Positions 1 through 6,513 of a DNA stretch of 9,575 nucleotides are shown here, piece after piece. Below the pieces are notes generated by a model. It searched no databases. It had not been told where the DNA came from and worked only from the letters and a program-made list of their open reading frames with translations. The position numbers and the translations under genes were made by a program. Source of the stretch: Betaproteobacteria bacterium TMED156 (lineage in GTDB: Bacteria; Pseudomonadota; Gammaproteobacteria; Burkholderiales; Burkholderiaceae_A); contig NHHF01000010.1 in assembly GCA_002171155.1 (NCBI GenBank), forward strand, positions 1 to 9,575, given 5' to 3'. Each line of letters starts with the position of its first letter. Position 1 is the stretch's first letter.

Positions 1-685
1 CTTTAGATGCTGAATAAGATGCAATTGGTCCCCATGCGAAGGCAATATCAATCTCACCATCAGCAATATTTTTTTCGATTATCATACCTGGGTAATCATT
101 TGGATCACTTTGCATGTGGACAAAAGGCACCATTTGCTCAGTAAGGCTGTTCTTAACCACCCAATCGGCCCCAGGAGACCTAGCGAAAACACCAAACTTT
201 AATTTTTTTAAAACATTTTTATTAAGTTTTATGAGGTCATCGGATGAATTAACATCTTTGAACTCATCACTATCAGGCAAAACTACGACCCATGTGGACG
301 TATAATATGCTTTTGTAGCAGTTGCACCCTCAGGATCAGGTGAAGCACCCATGGCAATGTCACATTTGTATCCACTTGGTTTAGAAGAGTCTTTAGACCT
401 AATTGTATTGCGAAAAAAAGCTAGTCTTTGTGGAAACCATTCATATTCAAGCTGCCAGCCTAAATCTTTGGCAAACAATTCAGCAACTCTGTTTTCAAAT
501 CCTTCCTGTTTGATATTAGACAAAGGCATGCTGTTAGGATCTGCACATACCCTAAGAACACCCCATTCAGGCACCTTTTCGGCAAAAGAAATCAATGGTG
601 TTAAAAAAAATAGGGCAATAAAAGGAAAAAGATTTTTTATCAAGGCAAGAGTAGAAGTTTGTAATAGTAAATTAAAATTATTCAA
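1..685 (-). CDS. xoxJ: MxaJ/XoxJ-family periplasmic substrate-binding-like protein, 3' end missing
   Basis: This frame is open from a TAA at 692-694 to the left edge and gives 228 codons; the C-terminus is outside the window. It has a hydrophobic export signal ending near ISFA-EKVPE (residue 35 of the long form). The mature part carries LRVCADP (44-50), GFENRVAELFAKDLG (62-76), FPQR and YKCDIAMGA, with Cys47 and Cys108. This pattern belongs to the quinoprotein-dehydrogenase-associated solute-binding family (MxaJ/XoxJ). Family members are periplasmic and act with PQQ methanol dehydrogenase rather than a transporter. There is no ATG: I chose TTG 685 because it is the first possible start and has GGGGAG upstream. 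It overlaps the cytochrome stop by 8 nt. TTG 643 would give a neater 21-residue signal peptide but has no visible ribosome site. The family call is firm; the Xox rather than Mxa label is inferred from the small cytochrome next door. Confidence 0.85.
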   Translation of the reverse strand, partial: MNNFNLLLQTSTLALIKNLFPFIALFFLTPLISFAEKVPEWGVLRVCADPNSMPLSNIKQEGFENRVAELFAKDLGWQLEYEWFPQRLAFFRNTIRSKDSSKPSGYKCDIAMGASPDPEGATATKAYYTSTWVVVLPDSDEFKDVNSSDDLIKLNKNVLKKLKFGVFARSPGADWVVKNSLTEQMVPFVHMQSDPNDYPGMIIEKNIADGEIDIAFAWGPIASYSASK

Positions 686-1073
686 ATGATCTTACTCTCC
701 CCTTGGGAACATTGCCATCTGACCTTCCTTTAAGGTAAGCATATAAAAGATCGACTTTTCTTTTTCCAGTTGTTTTGTCAACTTTTTCTAAGTGTATGTG
801 AGCAGGCATACCCTTCTCATTTCTACCTACTAATATAACTGACTCAAACTCTTTGTAAGTAAGTACTTTTAGGGATTCAATCAAAGAAGGTCCTACTAAA
901 CCCTGCTGGTTATTTCCATGACATCTCTCGCATGCAGAAGCTCTCCACACCTTAAAACCTTTTTCAGTAGCTTTATCAACTTTTCCATCTTTTACAACAT
1001 ACAGAGGTTCATCACCGAATGCTGCGCCGCAAACCAGAAATAAAGTAATATAAAATAAATTAACAACTTTCAT
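678..1073 (-). CDS. xoxG: small periplasmic c-type cytochrome, XoxG-like
   Basis: A 131-residue protein with a signal peptide (cleavage probably after AAFG, residue 20). It has one haem-binding motif, CERCH, at 48-52 with His52 as proximal ligand; Met89 in GMP is the likely distal ligand. DGKVDKATEKGF before the haem site, and YAYLKGRSDG with NVPKGR at the C-terminus, match the short cytochromes found with XoxF-type or PQQ alcohol dehydrogenases. It is shorter than the classical MxaG/cytochrome cL as I recall that family, and it lacks the extra mature cysteine pair of the four-cysteine methanol-related cytochromes. The only other Cys (15) is in the signal peptide and does not form a convincing lipobox. 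Its probable role is to accept electrons from methanol dehydrogenase and pass them to the respiratory chain. The ATG at 1073 follows GGGGG by 4 nt. It overlaps the following J gene. The cytochrome call is certain; the XoxG assignment is likely. Confidence 0.85.
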   Translation of the reverse strand: MKVVNLFYITLFLVCGAAFGDEPLYVVKDGKVDKATEKGFKVWRASACERCHGNNQQGLVGPSLIESLKVLTYKEFESVILVGRNEKGMPAHIHLEKVDKTTGKRKVDLLYAYLKGRSDGNVPKGRVRSFE

Positions 1074-1112
1074 AATTCCCCCAAAGGATATATATATTTA
1101 ATAAGTATAACT

Positions 1113-1132
1113 ATATTTTAAGTTTAAAATAT
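1113..1132. repeat. AT-only 9-bp inverted repeat after mxaL
   Basis: ATATTTTAA and its exact reverse complement are separated by 2 nt (arms 1113-1121 and 1124-1132). The repeat lies directly downstream of the mxaL stop, in the 58-bp mxaL-cytochrome gap, the largest gap in the operon. It contains no G or C in the stem and is not followed by a T run on the minus strand, so it is a poor intrinsic terminator. It could be a weak transcript hairpin, an operator, or chance in an AT-rich region. The rest of the gap holds an alternating TA run (about 1089-1096) and the cytochrome ribosome site. Confidence 0.4.
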
Positions 1133-2133
1133 TAGGATAAAACCCTAAGAAAAAAGTTTTGTATTTTTTTCAATCTTGGAAAATAAGCAAATAACAACAA
1201 AATTAAACCAATACTCCCCAGAAGACCTGATAACTGCGACTCAACTTTTCTCCATTCTGAATATTCTAAATCAAGCATATTTTTTGCAAAGTGTTTGCTA
1301 TCTGTTAAGCGAACGTATTTAAAATTCAACTCTGCTGCTAAAAGATTTAAATAATCTTCTCTTAGTTGTGTCAGATGTTCTGTTCCAGGAGATGCTTGAA
1401 TGCGTGTTATTAATCTTGGATCTATAAGAGCACTCTCGTTATCAACAAGTTTCTCATTTGAATCACTACCCTTTCTACCAGTAGAAAAAGGATCAAACTG
1501 CATTACTTCCTCTGCACTCCAATAACCATACTCTTCACCCTCAGAATTTATTTTTGGAATCTTTGATTTTTTTGTATTTCCTACCCCAACAATCAATCCC
1601 TTGACTTTGTTTTCAGTTTTATCAAATCTAGGTCTGTAAGCAGGAGCTATTGGCGGCGCCTCATGTCCGTCTGTTAAAAAAACAAGTCTTATGTCAGGGT
1701 CAAGTTTATTAATAATTTTCATAGAATTGTATATTCCTTTTGCAATTTCACTGTCTCCTGCCCAAATCATGTTTGTTTCCAAAAAGCTGAAACTTCTGAC
1801 CAAATCGGAATAATTAGTGCATATTTCAACAGGGTTAAATAAAAAACTACTCTGATAGCCTGCAAAAATCCCTAGTCCGATTTTTGTACCACATGGTAAT
1901 TCTCGAACAGCCTGCTCTAGCGAGTCACGTATGTAACTTATTCGAGATTTTGATTCCAAGCCTTGTTTCATGTCTTTAGTGTTCATGCTTAAGGTAACAT
2001 CAACAATAATCATAAAACTGTGAGATCTTGTAGGAATGTCAGCCGTGAAGTTAAAGGCAGCTAAAAATAGAAAAAACCAGGAAATAAACAATAAATATCT
2101 GCGAGAGAGTTTTGCGAAGAAAAAATTTTTCAT
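1132..2133 (-). CDS. mxaL: MxaL, membrane-anchored vWA-domain methanol dehydrogenase maturation protein
   Basis: A 333-residue protein. It has an N-terminal membrane segment (about 13-31), a von Willebrand factor A domain facing the periplasm by prediction, and a second membrane segment near 303-319 (LLGSIGLILLLFAYF). The metal-ion-dependent adhesion site is readable as D45-V-T47-L-S49 (DVTLSMN), with Asp155 in FLTDGHEAPP as a later site residue. The first Ser of the usual DxSxS is Thr, which I believe is normal for MxaL-type proteins. WAGDSEIAKGIYN (124-136) fits the loop that normally supplies the MIDAS Thr. MxaL is required for active methanol dehydrogenase in classical methylotrophs and is thought to work with MoxR, perhaps in metal insertion; the exact reaction is not established. 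ATG start at 2133, 6 nt after mxaK, so probably cotranscribed and translationally coupled. It is the last of the R-S-A-C-K-L set. Confidence 0.88.
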   Translation of the reverse strand: MKNFFFAKLSRRYLLFISWFFLFLAAFNFTADIPTRSHSFMIIVDVTLSMNTKDMKQGLESKSRISYIRDSLEQAVRELPCGTKIGLGIFAGYQSSFLFNPVEICTNYSDLVRSFSFLETNMIWAGDSEIAKGIYNSMKIINKLDPDIRLVFLTDGHEAPPIAPAYRPRFDKTENKVKGLIVGVGNTKKSKIPKINSEGEEYGYWSAEEVMQFDPFSTGRKGSDSNEKLVDNESALIDPRLITRIQASPGTEHLTQLREDYLNLLAAELNFKYVRLTDSKHFAKNMLDLEYSEWRKVESQLSGLLGSIGLILLLFAYFPRLKKIQNFFLRVLS

Positions 2134-2139
2134 TTCAAT

Positions 2140-2691
2140 TTAAGGCATTCCCTGAGCCTGCAATTTCATTGTAGTTACCGCCGATTCTCCTCTCTCTGGC
2201 CTTAATGAAGACTTATCCTTGTCAAAGACTTTTTCGGGGGAATAAATAAGTGCTCTCTCAAGATTGTACCTAGCCCCTAAATGTGAAGGACTAAGATTTA
2301 AACACTTCCTGTAGGTTAGTTTTGCAAGTTCAAAATTAGGTAAAGCAGAAACTTCATCCCCATCATTTTGAGCATTTAATGCAGCTCTAAAATAAATATT
2401 AGCACTGTTATACAATGACTCCTGTTTAAGAACAATTGGAGCATTAGATTGTTCAATATTATTGTAGACTGCTAAAGCCATCTCTTGCTTTTTTTCTAAA
2501 ATAAATTTTTCTGCTAAAGAAAATTGCTCCTCATAAAAATCTGAGTCAGACATAGGAGTTCTATTTTGAATTCTACTGTTAGCTTTATAAATTTGCAGAA
2601 GTTGAAATAAATCGAACATTAATACTATTAGAAGTATAGAAGACAGAAACAAACTTAAAATTGTTAAATTTTTTCTTTTAATATTGACCAT
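2140..2691 (-). CDS. mxaK: MxaK, membrane-anchored TPR-like protein
   Basis: A 183-residue protein with basic N-terminal residues (KRK), a membrane anchor (about 9-31), then a helical region (about 50-150) with TPR-like features. The clearest are FILEKKQEMALAVYNNI and the Ala/Tyr spacing in YNSANIYFRAAL followed by AKLTYRKCLNLSPSHLGARY. The tail is polar. It starts at ATG 2691 inside the end of mxaC, overlapping it by 28 nt, and stops 6 nt before mxaL. Position, size and topology match MxaK. The layout AAA+ ATPase, DUF58, vWA, TPR, vWA also resembles the Bat-type MoxR/vWA operons, where the TPR protein is thought to be a scaffold. Sequence conservation in MxaK is weak, so the name rests largely on context. 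Inferred role: periplasmic scaffold for MxaC and MxaL. Confidence 0.78.
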   Translation of the reverse strand: MVNIKRKNLTILSLFLSSILLIVLMFDLFQLLQIYKANSRIQNRTPMSDSDFYEEQFSLAEKFILEKKQEMALAVYNNIEQSNAPIVLKQESLYNSANIYFRAALNAQNDGDEVSALPNFELAKLTYRKCLNLSPSHLGARYNLERALIYSPEKVFDKDKSSLRPERGESAVTTMKLQAQGMP

Positions 2692-3683
2692 TTTGAAACC
2701 TCAAAAAAAGCTAAAATAAACATTGGTAAAAGCATAAAAACAGAAAACAAATACGCCCATTTAGAAAAACTTTGGGGAGGTACAATTTCTGTAAACCTTG
2801 TCGGTAACTTCTGAAGTTTGTCAACATCTTCAAGAGCCGATTTTAATTGATCTGAATCAGAAGCTTCATAAACTTTATATGGCACTCCCAGATTTTTAAA
2901 ATATTTATTTAGAAAATATTCTGGAACCGCCCCCGCACCTTCAATTTCTTGGATGTCTTCATCAACTATCCCAGGACTTCCTCTACCTCTCAAGTATATC
3001 CAATAGAAAGAAACTTGAAGTCTATTTGCATCTTCCTTTATCTTTTGTCTAGTGATTGGGTCGATTTGTGCACCCCCGTCTGAAATCAGCATGATAACCC
3101 TGGAAGCAGTATATGGCCTATCTTCAAAGTAACTTAAGCCTTTTGTCAAAACAGCTGCTATATCAGTCTCAGCTAGACCCCTTCCCAATGTAGATGCAGC
3201 AATTGCATTTTTAATAACTTGGTGTTTTCTTGTTAAAGGAAAAACTTTGATGGGTCTAGAAGAAAAGTTTATCAAACCAAAAAAATCATTTGGTCTGTTT
3301 TTAACAAAACCACTCAAAACATCTCTAGCCGCAATCGATTTTGTACTAACAGCTCTCTGGTTGATTATCAAACTTCTGTTTGGGTCAATTTTGCCATAAG
3401 GTTGATCCATACTTCTACTTCGATCAAGTAATAAAACTATTTCAGCACCAGTTCCAACCCTTTCAACAATTTTTTCTGTTGAACGAGGATTAGCCAAACC
3501 AAATAATAATGAAACGATGCAAAGTGAGGAGGTCAAGCGAACTAAAATAAATAAAAATTCTGAAACTGCATCAACCGGAATTATCGGTAAATTTCTAACC
3601 ACTAAATTTTTTAAGGGAAATGTTAACCAAGGTAATAAAGCAAAAGGCAAAAAAAGCAAGACCCAGATATGTTCAAAATTCAA
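2664..3683 (-). CDS. mxaC: MxaC, membrane-anchored vWA-domain methanol dehydrogenase maturation protein
   Basis: A 339-residue protein with two N-terminal membrane segments (about 7-24 and 43-63), a vWA domain (about 80-290) and a C-terminal membrane segment (about 309-328). The MIDAS motif is intact: D87-R-S89-R-S91 in LLLDRSRSM, Thr173 in AETDIA, and Asp202 in LISDGGAQ. This BatA-like topology plus the location between mxaA and mxaK identifies MxaC. Family role: needed for active methanol dehydrogenase, presumably binding a divalent metal and partner proteins at the MIDAS. The start is TTG 3683 (the codon reads CAA on the plus strand), chosen because the hydrophobic N-terminus begins here; AGG lies a short way upstream. 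It begins 3 nt after the mxaA stop and overlaps mxaK by 28 nt. Confidence 0.87.
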   Translation of the reverse strand: MNFEHIWVLLFLPFALLPWLTFPLKNLVVRNLPIIPVDAVSEFLFILVRLTSSLCIVSLLFGLANPRSTEKIVERVGTGAEIVLLLDRSRSMDQPYGKIDPNRSLIINQRAVSTKSIAARDVLSGFVKNRPNDFFGLINFSSRPIKVFPLTRKHQVIKNAIAASTLGRGLAETDIAAVLTKGLSYFEDRPYTASRVIMLISDGGAQIDPITRQKIKEDANRLQVSFYWIYLRGRGSPGIVDEDIQEIEGAGAVPEYFLNKYFKNLGVPYKVYEASDSDQLKSALEDVDKLQKLPTRFTEIVPPQSFSKWAYLFSVFMLLPMFILAFFEVSKWSILKEKI

Positions 3684-3686
3684 AAT

Positions 3687-4583
3687 TTAACCTATATTTT
3701 TTTCAATTAATGATAATTGTTCAATTGTTTTGATAAATAAATTTTTATCTTTTTCATCAGGACAACCTTTACCTTCAAAAAAAAGATTGCGCGAGCACAA
3801 CAAAAAAAATTTTATCTCATTTGAAAACTTTTGATATTGAGTGTTCTTGGAAAAAAAATCATCAACATTGTCTAAAAAAACTATTTTGTTTGCCGTTGAA
3901 TTTAACGCAAAATGATAATAAGTTAATGCCTGTTTCCAAAAAACTAAATTGGATGAATTTTTTAATTTTTTTATTTTTAATGATGCATATGAGAACGGCA
4001 TTTTGTTTCGAACCAGAAATTTATGCCAGGGTGCCCAACAATATAGCAATACAACTAATGGAATCAAAAATAAGATAAATATGATGTAGATCTTTAAAAG
4101 AATTCCTTCAGTTTTAATTTTTTTTACAGTACTGTTTGGTTGAATATCAAGTAAACCACCCCTATTTAAAATTATTTCAGGAGTTATAGGAGCAAGAGTA
4201 ACAAGAAGCTCGGGAGTTTTAATTTCACTCTTGATTAAATCCTTAACATATTTAACTTCAAACTGAGGTACTACAACCATTAAGGGCTTTGACGGAACAT
4301 TTACTACCTGATACTCGATTTCAATTAAAAAACCTTCCTTTTTAAATTCTCTGGTATTGATTTTTCGAATTGATAGCCAGTTATTTACTCTTCCTATTAA
4401 TTTTTTTTTATTAATCTGAAAGGAATATTCTGGGGTGGATTTAATTATTATTTCACGTTTAAATACATCTCCCAATACATATCCGAATTGGCGAGGTTCG
4501 GTTACATCAATGTTGGGAAAAGAATAAACATTATTAAAAAATAAAATGAAATAAAAAATTAGAGGAAGTTTAAAAAAAATCAA
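3687..4583 (-). CDS. mxaA: MxaA, exported membrane-anchored methanol dehydrogenase maturation protein
   Basis: A 298-residue protein. Residues 1-21 are a signal peptide or N-terminal anchor, followed by DVTEPRQFGYVLGDV (26-40), which matches the PR-fGY-vGD opening characteristic of MxaA. A periplasmic beta-rich region extends to about 155, with LVTLAPITPEII near its end. A membrane segment follows at about 161-183, then a cytoplasmic tail of about 115 residues rich in Lys and aromatic residues. In the Bat-type layout this is the slot of a BatD-like protein. MxaA is required for active methanol dehydrogenase; its biochemical action is unknown. It starts at TTG 4583 with GGGAG 6 nt upstream. 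The start overlaps the mxaS stop in the four bases TTGA, so it is probably translationally coupled. The name comes from the motif plus position. Confidence 0.83.
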   Translation of the reverse strand: MIFFKLPLIFYFILFFNNVYSFPNIDVTEPRQFGYVLGDVFKREIIIKSTPEYSFQINKKKLIGRVNNWLSIRKINTREFKKEGFLIEIEYQVVNVPSKPLMVVVPQFEVKYVKDLIKSEIKTPELLVTLAPITPEIILNRGGLLDIQPNSTVKKIKTEGILLKIYIIFILFLIPLVVLLYCWAPWHKFLVRNKMPFSYASLKIKKLKNSSNLVFWKQALTYYHFALNSTANKIVFLDNVDDFFSKNTQYQKFSNEIKFFLLCSRNLFFEGKGCPDEKDKNLFIKTIEQLSLIEKNIG

Positions 4584-5437
4584 CTCATACTCCCAGTCAG
4601 AAAATGTGAAGAAATAGTTTTCGAAGAAAAATTACCAGACATGAACAAAGGGGAAATACCATGCTTAGCACAGATTTCTATAATTTTGTTATTTCTATTT
4701 TCATAAGACTCTTTAACTTTATTTATCCACTCCTGATTGATCCAAACAAGTCTTTTTTTTCCTGTCTCAGAATCTGACAATAAACTTACCCCTCTGTCTG
4801 GCCAACCAAACATTTCAGCTTTATCCTGAATTATTATTGGAACAATTTCGTGATTTGATGAAGAGAGCAAGAATTCATCGAATAGGTTTAAAGAAAAATG
4901 GAAATCAGAAAGAAAAAAAACTAATCCGGATTCTTTTGGCAAAAAAGGATACAAATCTTTAATTCCTTTATGACCCTGATTAAACTTTAAATTTTCAAAT
5001 AATTTATCAATTAAATTTTCACTCAAAACTCTCTTTTGAGTTGCAGGAAAATTCCAATCAGCTCTTACTTCAGTGTCAAAACCCAATAACCCCAATCGAT
5101 CACCCATAAGGTATGTAGACCTAGACAGACTTTTCAAAAAATCCGAAATAAACACACTATTATCATATTCACCACGAAATGATAGAGATTTAGATAAATC
5201 AATAACTGCAATAACTGGGATTGCGGCTTTTTGTCTGTACTCTCTTACCCACCACTGTTCGAATGGATCATTCAAGCTTGCTCTAATATCAAGTCGACGA
5301 GGGTCAGGATTATTAACAAGCGATACCAGCGTGTCAAAAATCATACCAGAACCCCTAACCGAACTTGCGTGTCCACCAGGTCTGGAACTGCCAGCTAACT
5401 TTCTTTTTTTGTAAAAAAATTCGTTAGTGAAATTCAT
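4580..5437 (-). CDS. mxaS: MxaS, DUF58-family protein with vWA-like fold
   Basis: A 285-residue soluble protein with no membrane segment, so it should sit in the cytoplasm with the MoxR ATPase. It has the DUF58 layout. An N-terminal Gly/Ser stretch (SSRPGGHASSVRGSG) precedes NNPDPRRLDIRASLNDPFEQWWVREY (42-67). Then comes the beta-strand/MIDAS segment VIAVIDLSKSLSF with D80, S82 and S84, followed by GDRLGLLGFD and VFFLSDFHFS. These are the usual DUF58 landmarks in a shortened, MxaS-like form. DUF58 proteins are standard partners of MoxR ATPases. In mxa clusters MxaS is needed for methanol dehydrogenase activity, with an unproved role in assembly or metal insertion. ATG 5437 lies 11 nt after the moxR stop, with an AGGA-like site before it; the 3' end overlaps mxaA by 4 nt. 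Confidence 0.87.
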   Translation of the reverse strand: MNFTNEFFYKKRKLAGSSRPGGHASSVRGSGMIFDTLVSLVNNPDPRRLDIRASLNDPFEQWWVREYRQKAAIPVIAVIDLSKSLSFRGEYDNSVFISDFLKSLSRSTYLMGDRLGLLGFDTEVRADWNFPATQKRVLSENLIDKLFENLKFNQGHKGIKDLYPFLPKESGLVFFLSDFHFSLNLFDEFLLSSSNHEIVPIIIQDKAEMFGWPDRGVSLLSDSETGKKRLVWINQEWINKVKESYENRNNKIIEICAKHGISPLFMSGNFSSKTISSHFLTGSMS

Positions 5438-5448
5438 CTTAATTAGTC

Positions 5449-6465
5449 CTAGGGTGCAGGAACTTTATTTTTACAAGCAGCTAGTAATTCTTCAACTATT
5501 TCATCTCGCATTAATTCATAATTCGGATAAAGAAATATTCTATGGCCCATCGTTTCGTTCAATCCACCGTGTAAATCTTCCGGAATCAATTTCAATCGAC
5601 CAGCTAACCAAGCATTTACCTTTGCAGCTCTAATTAACATTGACATTCCTCTGGGGCTTGCTCCAGCCTCGACCAAACGATTTGAGTCCACACCTTCAAT
5701 TTTAATTTGTAAAGATGAAGGATCTCTAAGTGCTTTCCAGACACGAACTGCATAATTCTTCATTTCGTCAGATGCTTCAACAGACTTTTGTATTAAACTA
5801 CCAATTTTATTTAAGTCTTTGTATGGCAAAACCGATTTGGGAATTGTATTAATCAAATCATCAACATTGTGAAACTTAGAATCAAAAATTAAAGATTTTT
5901 GAACATTGGTTATATTTGGAGTTTCAATTGAAATCTCCATTAAAAATCTATCTTTAGCTGCAGATGAAATTTCAAATGTTTCTTCTCTTTCTATACGATT
6001 TCTATCTGCGAAAACCTGTAAATGAGGAAATTCAAATTCTTTATTAAATGCATTTACACTTCTTTCCGCCATAACTCTCAGGAGTAAAGAATGAACCTGA
6101 GGTCTTGCCCTATTAATTTCATTGAAGAAAAAAGTTGATAATGAATCTCCGTGCCGCAAAACTGGCCCCGGATCAACTTTTGGTTTACCGTCCTCACCAA
6201 TGTAGGTGTAATAAATCATATCAGTAGGCATTAAATCTACACTACCCTCAACTCGCTCATAGGCTCCGCCAATTGCCCTAGCAACTGATCTAAGAAGAGT
6301 AGTTTTTCCAACACCAACATCACCTTTTAACAAAACATGACCTCTTGAAAAAATTGCAATGGTTATTAAATGAATAGCTCTTTCTTGGCCAATTACAGCT
6401 AATTTTAATGCTTCTTCAAATTTCTCTGCTTTTTTTAACCAATCAGCTAAAATATTTTCATTCAT
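5449..6465 (-). CDS. mxaR: MxaR/MoxR-type AAA+ ATPase
   Basis: A 338-residue cytoplasmic ATPase, usual length for MoxR. Walker A is GDVGVGKTT (48-56). The Walker B/EINRA block is TFFFNEINRARPQVHSLLLR (111-130), where the usual Asp before the catalytic Glu116 is Asn115. The sensor-1 region reads VFADRNR (151-157) instead of the ATQNP of general MoxR proteins. SSAAKDRF (167-174) supplies the conserved Asp-Arg of the Arg-finger region, and GASPRG (268-273) gives sensor-2 Arg272. The lid follows (AAKVNAWLAGR). RPQVHSLLLRVMAERSV and FADRN are, to my recollection, features of the methanol-cluster MoxR subgroup. Known role: needed for active methanol dehydrogenase; general MoxR proteins remodel partners together with vWA proteins. 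ATG 6465 with AAGGG 7 nt upstream. It is the first gene of the eight-gene minus-strand run. Confidence 0.92.
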   Translation of the reverse strand: MNENILADWLKKAEKFEEALKLAVIGQERAIHLITIAIFSRGHVLLKGDVGVGKTTLLRSVARAIGGAYERVEGSVDLMPTDMIYYTYIGEDGKPKVDPGPVLRHGDSLSTFFFNEINRARPQVHSLLLRVMAERSVNAFNKEFEFPHLQVFADRNRIEREETFEISSAAKDRFLMEISIETPNITNVQKSLIFDSKFHNVDDLINTIPKSVLPYKDLNKIGSLIQKSVEASDEMKNYAVRVWKALRDPSSLQIKIEGVDSNRLVEAGASPRGMSMLIRAAKVNAWLAGRLKLIPEDLHGGLNETMGHRIFLYPNYELMRDEIVEELLAACKNKVPAP

Positions 6466-6485
6466 TCTGTTACCCTTAGTTCATA

Positions 6486-6513
6486 AACATAAAAAAAAAA
6501 ATGAATATATCAA
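6486..6513 (-). promoter_or_regulatory. candidate sigma70-type promoter for the mxaR operon
   Basis: On the minus strand, TTGATA (6508-6513) is followed after 16 nt by TATGTT (6486-6491), about 20 nt before the mxaR start. The gap between mxaR and the divergent gene is only 35 bp, so the -35 element would fall inside the first codons of the divergent gene. The spacer contains ten T residues. The match is five of six and four of six bases. In DNA this AT-rich such matches occur by chance, so the call is tentative. The implied leader is very short but would still contain the AAGGG ribosome site. Confidence 0.3.

Noticed and set aside
114..305. Plus-strand open frame of 63 codons
   Set aside because: Antisense to the same J-family coding region; no ribosome site or protein-like pattern.
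351..689. Plus-strand open frame of 112 codons
   Set aside because: It lies antisense to the J-family gene, whose reverse-strand product shows clear family motifs and a signal peptide; this frame has no recognisable features.
3821..4078. Plus-strand open frame of 85 codons with a hydrophobic stretch
   Set aside because: Antisense to mxaA. The hydrophobic run is the complement of AT-rich, Lys-rich coding sequence.
5073..5633. Two plus-strand open frames (5073-5414 and 5427-5633)
   Set aside because: Both are antisense to mxaS and mxaR, which have intact domain motifs; no independent evidence for expression.
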